This document shows, in pieces, positions 18,055 through 25,347 of a stretch of DNA of 32,470 nucleotides. The notes beneath the pieces were generated by a model. It made no database searches. It was given only the letters and a program-made list of their open reading frames with translations, and was not told the origin of the DNA. The DNA comes from Lachnospiraceae bacterium (GTDB lineage: Bacteria > Bacillota > Clostridia > Lachnospirales > Lachnospiraceae). Each line of letters starts with the position of its first letter. Positions within the stretch are counted from its first letter, which is position 1. The position numbers were made by a program, and so were the translations under genes. The stretch is from assembly GCA_018384375.1 (NCBI GenBank), contig JAHAYJ010000078.1, positions 1 to 32,470 of the forward strand, in the 5' to 3' direction.

Positions 18055-18423
18055 ATGTGGGATGAAATGTCGAGAAAAAAGGAGCAGTTAACTACCGGAA
18101 TGCTGCTTGATATGGGGGTGCCTGCGCATTTAAAGGGTTATCGTTATGTGAGGACAGCAGTGATCATGGCGGAAGAAGATATGAGAATTGTCAGCAGTGT
18201 GACGAAGCTTCTTTACCCGGAGGTGGCAAAGCGTTATAATACAACTGACGGCAAGGTCGAGAGAGCCATTCGAAATGCAATAGAGGTATCCTGGGAAAGA
18301 GGAAACAGGGACACCTTTGAAAAGCTTTTCGGTTACTGTGCCGAGAATGGTACAGGCAGACCGACAAACAGTGAATACATAGCAGCTGTTGCGGATGCTG
18401 TCAGAATACAGATGAATCAGTAG
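18055..18423 (+). CDS. Stand-alone Spo0A C-terminal DNA-binding domain protein
   Basis: The 122-residue product aligns over nearly its whole length with the effector domain of the sporulation master regulator Spo0A. Telltale segments are MGVPAHLKGYRYVRTA at 20-35, VTKLLYPEVAKRYNTT and the recognition-helix region VERAIRNAIEVSWERGN, then PTNSEYIAAVAD. The phospho-receiver is missing; the upstream DNA belongs to another gene, so nothing suggests a recent deletion. A receiver-less form cannot be switched by phosphorylation and might bind 0A boxes constitutively or compete with Spo0A; this is inference. ATG 18055 has AGGAGA at 18042-18047. It is 43 bases upstream of pseC and could be co-transcribed with it. 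Confidence 0.88.
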   Translation: MWDEMSRKKEQLTTGMLLDMGVPAHLKGYRYVRTAVIMAEEDMRIVSSVTKLLYPEVAKRYNTTDGKVERAIRNAIEVSWERGNRDTFEKLFGYCAENGTGRPTNSEYIAAVADAVRIQMNQ

Positions 18424-18466
18424 GTGCCTTGCAGAAACTGCCAGGCGCTTGAGAATGGAGGACATT

Positions 18467-19660
18467 ATGGAAAAGCCGGCAATATGCGGAGGAACTCCTG
18501 TCCGTGATACAAAAATTTTTTACGGACATCAATATATTGATGATGATGATATCAAAGCAGTAGTCGATGTCATGAAAAGCGATTATCTGACCTGTGGACC
18601 CAAAATCGCTGAACTGGAACAGAAGCTGTGCAGGGTGACAGGTGCTAAATATGCGGTGGTCTGCAGTAACGGTACAGCTGCGCTGCATATTGCGGCACTG
18701 GCAGCGGGGGTACAGCCGGGGGATGAAGTGATCACCACACCCATTACCTTTGCGGCGTCGGCGAACTGTGCCCTTTACTGTGGAGCCAGACCGGTATTTG
18801 CCGATATCAATGAGGAAACCTATAACATTGATCCTGCCTGCGTGGAGGCACTTACCACGAAAAAGACGAAGGCAGTGGTGGCAGTAGATTATACCGGACA
18901 GTCAGTGGAACTTGACAGACTTCTTGCGCATTGCCACAAAAATAATATTGTTCTTATAGAGGATGGAGCACACGTGATCGGAACCCGTTACAATGGAAAG
19001 TTTAACGGTTCCATAGCAGATATGACGACACTGAGCTTTCATCCGGTGAAGACAGTAACCTGCGGTGAGGGCGGTGCGGTTCTGACGAACAGCGAAACGT
19101 TTTATAAGAAACTGCTTTTGTACCGTTCACATGGAATTACCAGAGATGAGGCACAGATGGAGCATGAACCGGATGGGTCCTGGTATTATGAGCAGATCGC
19201 GCTGGGCTATAATTACCGCATGACGGATATGCAGGCGGCTCTTTTGATCAGTCAGCTTGATAAGCTCCCTGCCTTTTCGAAGAGACGCAAGGAAATTGTA
19301 AAGGCTTATAATGAGGCCTTTTCGAAGCTTCCGCAGCTCGTGGTACAGAAAGAGATTCCTGAATCGGATACGACAAGACATCTATATATTTTACGGCTGA
19401 ATCCGGACAGGCTCACGATTGGAAGAAAAGAATTCTTTGACGCACTGGCTGCCGAAAACATATGTTGCAATGTGCATTATATTCCAACCTATTATTTCCC
19501 CTATTATGAGAAACTTGGATATCACAGAGGGCTTTGCCCGAAGGCGGAGAAGCTGTATGAGGAGATTATCAGTCTGCCGCTTTATTATGCGATGAGTGAT
19601 CAGGATGTGCAGGATGTGATAGAAGCGGTAACGAAAATAGCAGAATACTATAAGGCGTAG
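18467..19660 (+). CDS. pseC: UDP-4-amino-4,6-dideoxy-N-acetyl-beta-L-altrosamine transaminase (PseC)
   Basis: PseC transfers an amino group, PLP-dependently, to UDP-2-acetamido-4-keto-2,6-dideoxy-L-arabino-hexose, the second step of pseudaminic acid synthesis. The 397-residue product is a DegT/DnrJ/EryC1 aminotransferase. SNGTAALHIAALAAGVQPGD at 67-86, PITFAASANCALYCGA and the PLP lysine K195 in FHPVKTVTCGEGGAV are characteristic of PseC. The ATG at 18467 has GGAGG at 18457-18461. In-frame TTG 18449 and ATG 18455 lie before or inside that site. No pseB or pseH is adjacent, and the other pse genes are on the opposite strand 5.9 kb away. Confidence 0.88.
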   Translation: MEKPAICGGTPVRDTKIFYGHQYIDDDDIKAVVDVMKSDYLTCGPKIAELEQKLCRVTGAKYAVVCSNGTAALHIAALAAGVQPGDEVITTPITFAASANCALYCGARPVFADINEETYNIDPACVEALTTKKTKAVVAVDYTGQSVELDRLLAHCHKNNIVLIEDGAHVIGTRYNGKFNGSIADMTTLSFHPVKTVTCGEGGAVLTNSETFYKKLLLYRSHGITRDEAQMEHEPDGSWYYEQIALGYNYRMTDMQAALLISQLDKLPAFSKRRKEIVKAYNEAFSKLPQLVVQKEIPESDTTRHLYILRLNPDRLTIGRKEFFDALAAENICCNVHYIPTYYFPYYEKLGYHRGLCPKAEKLYEEIISLPLYYAMSDQDVQDVIEAVTKIAEYYKA

Positions 19661-19669
19661 AGGTTCGGA

Positions 19670-20467
19670 ATGAATAAGGTATATATCTGCTTTCCGCAGG
19701 GAAAGCATAAAGCTCTTACCATGAGCTATGACGATGGTAAGGAAGAAGACAGAAGGCTTGTAAAAATTTTTAATCAACACGGGATTAAGGGAACCTTTCA
19801 CATCAATTCCGGGATTCGGGATCAGGTTCGGATTCCTTTTGAGGAATATGCAGGACTGTATGAAGGGCATGAGATTGCCTGTCATACCCTGACCCATCCT
19901 ACCATTGAACGCTGTCCGCTTGAGAAGGTGGTCTATGAGGTTTTGGAGGACAGGAAGCGTCTTGAAAAGCTAACCGGAATGCCTGTCAGAGGGCTTTCCT
20001 ATCCCAACGGTTCCTATAATGAGGAGATCAAACGGCTTCTCCCGGCACTGGGCATCCGATATTCCAGAATTGTGGGAGATACCCATGACTTTAAGCTTCC
20101 TACAGATTATTATGAGTGGAAGGCAACCTGTCATCACAACAATAACCTTTTGGAGGACGGGAAGCGCTTTGTGGAACTGAACAAGAAGCAGTATTTATAT
20201 CTGATGTATGTCTGGGGGCACAGCTATGAATTTTCCAGGGATGACAACTGGGAGGTCATGGAGCAGTTCTGCCGGCTGGTGGGTGGAAGAGACGATATCT
20301 GGTATACCACCAATATAGGCTTTGTAGATTACATGGAGCGGGCAAAAGGTCTGCAGTTTGGTGCAGATAATACCTTTGTATATAATCCCTATGCGGCTTC
20401 TGTGTTTTTAAGTGTGAATGACAGGATTGTGGAGGCAAAGGGCGGAGAACTGACACGATTTGAATGA
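19670..20467 (+). CDS. NodB-type polysaccharide deacetylase, cytoplasmic
   Basis: This 265-residue protein has the carbohydrate esterase 4 (NodB) motifs. TMSYDDG at 17-23 has the catalytic and metal aspartates D21/D22. CHTLTHP at 71-77 gives metal ligands H72 and H76. RGLSYPNGSY at 107-116 is motif 3. WGHSYEF near 184 supplies the late histidine. There is no signal peptide or membrane anchor, unlike cell-wall deacetylases, so the substrate is probably a cytoplasmic sugar or nucleotide-sugar. The position between pseC and a glycosyltransferase supports a glycan-precursor role; the exact substrate is unknown. It starts 9 bases after pseC and overlaps the open frame of the next gene. Confidence 0.85.
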   Translation: MNKVYICFPQGKHKALTMSYDDGKEEDRRLVKIFNQHGIKGTFHINSGIRDQVRIPFEEYAGLYEGHEIACHTLTHPTIERCPLEKVVYEVLEDRKRLEKLTGMPVRGLSYPNGSYNEEIKRLLPALGIRYSRIVGDTHDFKLPTDYYEWKATCHHNNNLLEDGKRFVELNKKQYLYLMYVWGHSYEFSRDDNWEVMEQFCRLVGGRDDIWYTTNIGFVDYMERAKGLQFGADNTFVYNPYAASVFLSVNDRIVEAKGGELTRFE

Positions 20468-20481
20468 ATGGAGAACGGCAG

Positions 20482-21519
20482 ATGAAGTTAAGTGTGATCG
20501 TACCGGTTTACAATATGGCAGCAGATGACAAGCTGACCTGGTGCCTGAATTCCCTGGTGGGACAGACGATTTCCGATTATGAGATCATAGCGGTGGATGA
20601 CCATTCTACGGACAATTCCCTTACGATTCTCAGAGAATATGAAAAGAATTATCCGGACAGGTTTAAGGTGATCGCATCGCCCGATAACAGGAAGCAGGGC
20701 GGGGCGAAGAACCTGGGACTTGCTGTTGCTTTGGGGGAGTGGATTGGCTTTATTGACAGTGATGACTGGATCACACCGGACTTTTATGAAAAGCTCCTTA
20801 CAAAGGCGGAAGAGACAGGGGCAGATATGGTCGGCTGTGATTATCATCTCACAGGCGAGCACAGTATGAAGATCGGTCAGATCGTGCACAACAATACATC
20901 GGAACAGTCGGGAGAACTGACTGTGGAAAAGTATCGTTCCCTGATACTGGATGGCGGCAGTCTGGTGGTGAAGATCTATCGGCGCCATATCATTCTGGAT
21001 TATCCCAATCGTTTCCCGGAGCATATTTTTTATGAGGATAATGCCATCAGTAATTCCTGGATGCTCAGGGCAAAGCATTTTGAGTATATCGAAGAACCTC
21101 TTTACTATTATTATCAGCATGATACTTCTACGGTCCACACCATTACGAAAAAGAGGTGTGAGGACAGGATGGAAGCGGCGAGAGTGATGGTTCGGGAGGC
21201 AAGGCAGTTTGATTTCCTAAAGGATTACTATCCGGAGATTGAGAGCAGCTTTACCACCTTGTTTTACGTAAATACCCTTTTTTCCTACATGGCAGGTGTG
21301 AAGAATAAGAGCTATCGCTTCGTGAAGGCGCTGGGCAAAGAAATGAAAGAGACCTTTCCCGGCTTCATGGAGAACAGATATTATACACAGCGGGTTCATG
21401 AGGAGGAACGGAAGCTGATCAGCATGCAGCAGAAATCCACGCTGTATTTTATGTTGTATTATAAACTGCTGTGGAGCTATCGGAACTTTAGAAAGAAGCT
21501 CGCATCTAGGAGAAATTAG
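20482..21519 (+). CDS. Family 2 (GT-A) glycosyltransferase
   Basis: This 345-residue inverting glycosyltransferase has the GT2 start LSVIVPVYN at 3-11, the nucleotide-binding IIAVDDHSTDNS at 35-46, GGAKNLGLAVALGEWIGFID and the metal-binding DSDD at 92-95. The C-terminal part is basic with aromatic residues and may associate with the membrane, but no clear helix is seen. Sugar donor and acceptor cannot be told. The ATG at 20482 with GGAGA at 20470-20474 is preferred to the ATG at 20464, which overlaps the deacetylase stop and lacks a site. It is presumably part of the surface-glycan locus. Confidence 0.88.
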   Translation: MKLSVIVPVYNMAADDKLTWCLNSLVGQTISDYEIIAVDDHSTDNSLTILREYEKNYPDRFKVIASPDNRKQGGAKNLGLAVALGEWIGFIDSDDWITPDFYEKLLTKAEETGADMVGCDYHLTGEHSMKIGQIVHNNTSEQSGELTVEKYRSLILDGGSLVVKIYRRHIILDYPNRFPEHIFYEDNAISNSWMLRAKHFEYIEEPLYYYYQHDTSTVHTITKKRCEDRMEAARVMVREARQFDFLKDYYPEIESSFTTLFYVNTLFSYMAGVKNKSYRFVKALGKEMKETFPGFMENRYYTQRVHEEERKLISMQQKSTLYFMLYYKLLWSYRNFRKKLASRRN

Positions 21520-21528
21520 GAGGAAATC

Positions 21529-22047
21529 ATGCAGAATATCTTAATTGTAGTAGATATGCAGAATGACTTTATTGACGGTGCACTGGGAACAAAAGAAGCA
21601 TTGGAAATTGTGCCAAGAGTTGTAGAAAAAGTGAAGGCTTTTCCCGGAAAAATCCTTTTTACCAGAGATACCCATGAGGAAAATTATCTGAATACACAGG
21701 AGGGGCAGAAGCTTCCCGTTCCGCATTGCATCAAAGGTACATCCGGCTGGGAAATCTGTCCGGAGCTTGAAGCACTGAGAAAAGAAAATGCTGTTGATAA
21801 GCCCACGTTTGGATCTGTGGAACTGGGTGAAAAGCTGAGAAAAATGCAGGAGGAGGAACCAATCGGATGCATTACGCTGGTGGGATTGTGTACGGATATC
21901 TGCGTAATCTCCAATGCAATGCTGGTCAAAGCATTTTTGCCTGAAATCAGGATCTGTGTGGATGCCTCCTGCTGTGCAGGGGTTACACCGGAAAGCCATG
22001 AAACGGCACTGAGAGCCATGAAAATGTGTCACATAGATGTGATCTGA
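21529..22047 (+). CDS. Isochorismatase-family cysteine hydrolase, nicotinamidase-like
   Basis: This 172-residue protein carries the catalytic triad of the family: D9 in VVDMQNDF, K91 in VDKPTFGS and C125 in GLCTDICV. The metal-site residues that mark nicotinamidases are also present: D47 and H49 in RDTHEENY and H66 in PVPHCIKGTSGWE. It is therefore more like PncA (nicotinamide to nicotinate, NAD salvage) than isochorismatase. Its place inside a sugar-biosynthesis gene row is unexpected. It may be a passenger NAD-salvage gene or an amidase for another small amide. AGGAGGA at 21518-21524 gives a strong ribosome site 9 bases after the glycosyltransferase stop. Confidence 0.85.
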   Translation: MQNILIVVDMQNDFIDGALGTKEALEIVPRVVEKVKAFPGKILFTRDTHEENYLNTQEGQKLPVPHCIKGTSGWEICPELEALRKENAVDKPTFGSVELGEKLRKMQEEEPIGCITLVGLCTDICVISNAMLVKAFLPEIRICVDASCCAGVTPESHETALRAMKMCHIDVI

Positions 22048-22112
22048 GCGGAACTCCTCGATAAAGCATGGGGCGTGAAAACGCAGTACTAACAGTAAAG
22101 GATGGAAACAAT

Positions 22113-23309
22113 ATGGAGAGACCTACTCCTTATTTTGAGATTAATGAAAGTAAGCTGCAAAGAGATTTTGATAAACTAACAACCTCACTGAAGGAAAACT
22201 GGAGTAATTACAGGATCGGTTACTCCTTTAAGACCAATTCGCTCCCCTGGCTTGTCCGCTTTTATCAGAAGCAGGGAGTCAGTGCGGAGGTAGTGTCCCA
22301 GGATGAATACAGCCTTGCCAGATACATGGAGTTTCGGGATGATGAGATCATCTATAACGGTCCCTATAAGAGCAGACAATCCTTCCGGGACGTCGTGCTG
22401 GCTGGCGGAATCGTCAATATGGATTCGCAGTTTGAACTTGACTGGCTTACGGAGCTTTCAAAAGAGTACCCGGAGAAGACCTTAAATGTTGGAATCCGTG
22501 TAAACTTTAATCTGGAGGCTATGTGTCCGGGAGAGACCACCATGGGAGAGGAAAGCGGCCGGTTTGGCTATTCCTATGAGGATGGAACATTTGCAAAGAT
22601 ACTTGAGCAGGTGCGGGCGATTCCCAACGTAAGAGTAAACGGCATTCACCTGCATTCCAGCTCCAAATCCAGAAGCGTGGCTATTTTTAAGAGCATTGCC
22701 GATATGGCCTGCAGGCTGAAAAGGGAGTTCCAATTATGCCTTGATTATGTAGATATCGGCGGCGGTTATTGCGGGGGGCTGAAGGGAAGGCCGGAGTTTC
22801 CCGACTATTTTCCTGTGGTTGCCGAGGTGCTTTCTGAGGAGTTTAAACCGGAGGAGACAACCCTTGTAGTAGAACCCGGTATTTCTCTTTTGTCAAGTGC
22901 AACCACCTTTACCACAAGCATCATTGATGTACGGGATATCAGAGGCAGCAGATATCTGATCTCGGACGGAAGCCGGTTTAACATCGACGCAACGATGATC
23001 AAAAACTCCTATCTTTATCATACCGAGCTTCAGTCGGGAAAAGAGCGGAAAATAATGGAAAATCAGACCATCACAGGATATACCTGTATGGAATGCGATC
23101 GCTTGTTTGAAATGAAAGATCTGCCGGAACTGTTTGTGGGAGATCGAATCGTATATGAAAATGTGGGTGGCTATACCCTGAGCCTGAATCCGCTTTTTAT
23201 CCAGTATTTCCCGGATGTGTATGTAAATAGGGGTGAGGAGACCGTAAAGGTCAGAGAAAAGTGGACGCCCAAAGAGTATGTGCAGAACTGTGTGTGGGAG
23301 CGGAAGTAG
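22113..23309 (+). CDS. Fold-type III PLP enzyme, diaminopimelate/ornithine decarboxylase-like
   Basis: The 398-residue product has the alanine-racemase-like barrel and C-terminal sheet of the DapDC/ODC family. PLP lysine K40 is in IGYSFKTN. H181 in GIHLHSSS, the phosphate loop DIGGGYCGG near 214-222 and EPGISLL at 254-260 match. Late motifs are altered: CMECDRLF from C325 stands where decarboxylases have C-E-S-G-D, and NVGGYTLSLNP replaces the usual GAY. It is more divergent than a housekeeping lysA, so the amino-acid substrate is unknown. An ATG at 22068 is in frame but has no ribosome site. AAGGA at 22098-22102 favours 22113. It lies between an amidase and an ATP-grasp ligase. Confidence 0.8.
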   Translation: MERPTPYFEINESKLQRDFDKLTTSLKENWSNYRIGYSFKTNSLPWLVRFYQKQGVSAEVVSQDEYSLARYMEFRDDEIIYNGPYKSRQSFRDVVLAGGIVNMDSQFELDWLTELSKEYPEKTLNVGIRVNFNLEAMCPGETTMGEESGRFGYSYEDGTFAKILEQVRAIPNVRVNGIHLHSSSKSRSVAIFKSIADMACRLKREFQLCLDYVDIGGGYCGGLKGRPEFPDYFPVVAEVLSEEFKPEETTLVVEPGISLLSSATTFTTSIIDVRDIRGSRYLISDGSRFNIDATMIKNSYLYHTELQSGKERKIMENQTITGYTCMECDRLFEMKDLPELFVGDRIVYENVGGYTLSLNPLFIQYFPDVYVNRGEETVKVREKWTPKEYVQNCVWERK

Positions 23310-23330
23310 TGTGAGAGGTGTGAAAACGAA

Positions 23331-24296
23331 ATGAACCTTCTGATTTTAAGCTGTGGAACCAGAAATATGCTGGTGCGCTTTTTCAAGGAAAGCGGATTTG
23401 ATAAAGTTGTGGGGACAGATTGCAGCAGCCTTGCACCGGCGCTGTATGAAGCGGATGCTTATTATCTCGTGCCGAGAATGAGTGAGCCCGGCTATCTTGA
23501 TGAAATTCTTTCCATCTGCAAAAAGGAAAAGATCCATGCGGTTTTGCCGTTGCAGGAGGATGAGCTTCATCTGATCGCACAGAAGAAAGCACTCTTTCTG
23601 GAAAACCGGATCGTTCCCATTGTTTCGGAGGTGGACAGTATTGATCTTTGCCGCGACAAGATGAAGTTTTATCACCATTTGAAGAATGCCGGAATTCCGG
23701 TACTTCCCTCTTATGATAGTCTGGAGGAGTTTCAGAAGGCATATGAAGGCGGAGAGGAGTGCTTTCCGGTTTTTGTGAAGCCGATTGCAGGAGCCGGGAG
23801 TATCGGTGCCATGAAGGTAAACAGCATGGAGCTTTTGACTGCGCTGATGAAGGATAGCGAAGAACCTTTGATGATTCAGAGGTTTTCCCATGGAAAAGAG
23901 TATGGTGCTGACATCTATGCAGATTTGCTGACCGGAAGGGTTACAGATATCTTCCTGAAGGAAAAGCTTCGTATGAGAGCAGGAGAAACAGAGAAATCGG
24001 TATCAGTAAAGAAGCCCGAGATATTTGAATTGATACTAAGAACCCTGCAGCAGCTTTCACTGCGTGGTCCTGTTGACATGGATATTTTTGAAAGCAACGG
24101 TACTTTTTTCGTGTCGGAGATCAATCCCAGATTTGGTGGGGGATACCCCCATGCTTATGCCTGTGATGTCAGCTTTCCACAAAATATTTTAGCGAATTTA
24201 GAGGGCACGGAGAATGAGGTGAGGATCGGAGCTTATGAGGAAGGAGTTTATGTGCTGAAATACTCTGACATCAAAGTGCAGCGTTTCTTACAATAA
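23331..24296 (+). CDS. ATP-grasp domain ligase
   Basis: This 321-residue protein has the layout of carbamoyl-phosphate-synthetase-like ATP-grasp enzymes: an N-terminal pre-ATP-grasp Rossmann part (LLILSCGTRN at 3-12), ATP-binding K150 in VFVKPIAGAGSIGA, a hinge at PLMIQRFSHGKEYGADIY, and the magnesium-binding SEINPRFGGGYP at 262-273. Such enzymes join a carboxylate to an amine or other nucleophile via an acyl phosphate. No second catalytic domain is present, and the substrates cannot be read from sequence. Lying last in the pseC operon, after the PLP enzyme, it may couple an amino-acid-derived group to a sugar or lipid; this is inference. It converges on pseG with only 22 bases between, with no clear terminator. 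Confidence 0.85.
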   Translation: MNLLILSCGTRNMLVRFFKESGFDKVVGTDCSSLAPALYEADAYYLVPRMSEPGYLDEILSICKKEKIHAVLPLQEDELHLIAQKKALFLENRIVPIVSEVDSIDLCRDKMKFYHHLKNAGIPVLPSYDSLEEFQKAYEGGEECFPVFVKPIAGAGSIGAMKVNSMELLTALMKDSEEPLMIQRFSHGKEYGADIYADLLTGRVTDIFLKEKLRMRAGETEKSVSVKKPEIFELILRTLQQLSLRGPVDMDIFESNGTFFVSEINPRFGGGYPHAYACDVSFPQNILANLEGTENEVRIGAYEEGVYVLKYSDIKVQRFLQ

Positions 24297-24318
24297 GTTC
24301 TGTGATAAGGTCGGACTT

Positions 24319-25347
24319 TTAGAGGTCGGTAATTGCCCTTGCAATGCGGTCAGCGCCCTGACCGTCCACAAATTGTTTCATGTAAGCGGAAAGCTCCTTC
24401 CTGCGGGTAGGATTTTCCGCTATTTCTATGCCCATGGAAAGAAGCTTTTCATAAAAGGCATCTCCCTCTCGGACATCTCCGGCATAAGGGATAATACCAG
24501 CCTTCTCAAAGGCGTGGACGCAAGGATGCTGGACATCGGAAATCGAAAAGCTGACAGCAGGAACACCAACAGCGCAAAGCTCAAACAGAGTGGTTCCTCC
24601 GGCAGAAAATGCAAGGTCACAGGAAGAGATCAGCCCAGCCATTTCCGTCACATTTTCATGCAGAATCATCCGGGCATTTTTTTCTGCAAGGTGATACAGG
24701 GAGTCTTTATTGGAATTCATGTTTCCGGTTAAAACATGAAAGGTGGCTTTGCATTTTGTAAAATAATCAGAGCCTGCCAGCACTTCAAAGATGCGGGAAG
24801 CAGCATTGTAAATATCAGAGCCTCCGGTGGAGATCAGTACGGTGGAAACCCTTTCTTTTACAGAGTAAGGAACGGAAAGGAACTGTTCCCGAAGCGGTGT
24901 GTAGGAAGCTCCCAGCAGTGCGGGCGTATCGCTGTAGAAGGAAGCATCCGCAGTGAGATCATAGTTGATGACAAGATCCACCGGATAGGAAAACTGCTGC
25001 AGGTCATCCAGATAAACCAGTCTGCACAGCTTCCTTACTGCCTCCATGTAGCGGGCAGAGGCAAAATAGGAATCCAGAAGAAAGACATCGGGCTTTCTTT
25101 CGGAAAGAAGGGAAAGAAGCATAGGAAGCTCTTCCTCCAGACACCTATAATTGCTCTCAAGACATAGAAAAGAAGTCTCACCCCGTATGGTCAGTGCGCT
25201 TTCGCTGTCGTGATCGGATACCAGAAAGGTGACAGAGTGTCCCTGCCTGCGGAGCGCACCGGCTATGGTAAGGCAGCGCATAATATGTCCGGATGCAATT
25301 TGTTCATTGGCATCTGCCCGAATAAAGATCACTTTACCAGTTCCCAT
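24319..25347 (-). CDS. pseG: UDP-2,4-diacetamido-2,4,6-trideoxy-beta-L-altropyranose hydrolase (PseG)
   Basis: PseG removes UDP from the diacetamido sugar to give the free substrate of PseI. The 342-residue product has a GT-B-like fold. It starts with KVIFIRADANEQIASGHIMR, where H21 in the G-H-x-x-R motif matches the catalytic histidine of known PseG. STGGSD and FSAGGTTLFELCAVGVP form the nucleotide-binding C-terminal half. It overlaps the pseI end by 19 bases and is the last gene of the minus-strand pseF-pseI-pseG operon. It has no fused acetyltransferase domain, so PseH function must come from elsewhere. Confidence 0.9.
   Translation of the reverse strand: MGTGKVIFIRADANEQIASGHIMRCLTIAGALRRQGHSVTFLVSDHDSESALTIRGETSFLCLESNYRCLEEELPMLLSLLSERKPDVFLLDSYFASARYMEAVRKLCRLVYLDDLQQFSYPVDLVINYDLTADASFYSDTPALLGASYTPLREQFLSVPYSVKERVSTVLISTGGSDIYNAASRIFEVLAGSDYFTKCKATFHVLTGNMNSNKDSLYHLAEKNARMILHENVTEMAGLISSCDLAFSAGGTTLFELCAVGVPAVSFSISDVQHPCVHAFEKAGIIPYAGDVREGDAFYEKLLSMGIEIAENPTRRKELSAYMKQFVDGQGADRIARAITDL

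Noticed and set aside
22068-22112. Upstream ATG start for the PLP enzyme
   Set aside because: No Shine-Dalgarno sequence precedes it, and the 15 extra residues look non-homologous. AAGGA precedes the ATG at 22113.
24297-24318. Bidirectional terminator between the convergent ATP-grasp and pseG genes
   Set aside because: The 22-base gap contains no convincing hairpin with flanking A and T tracts.
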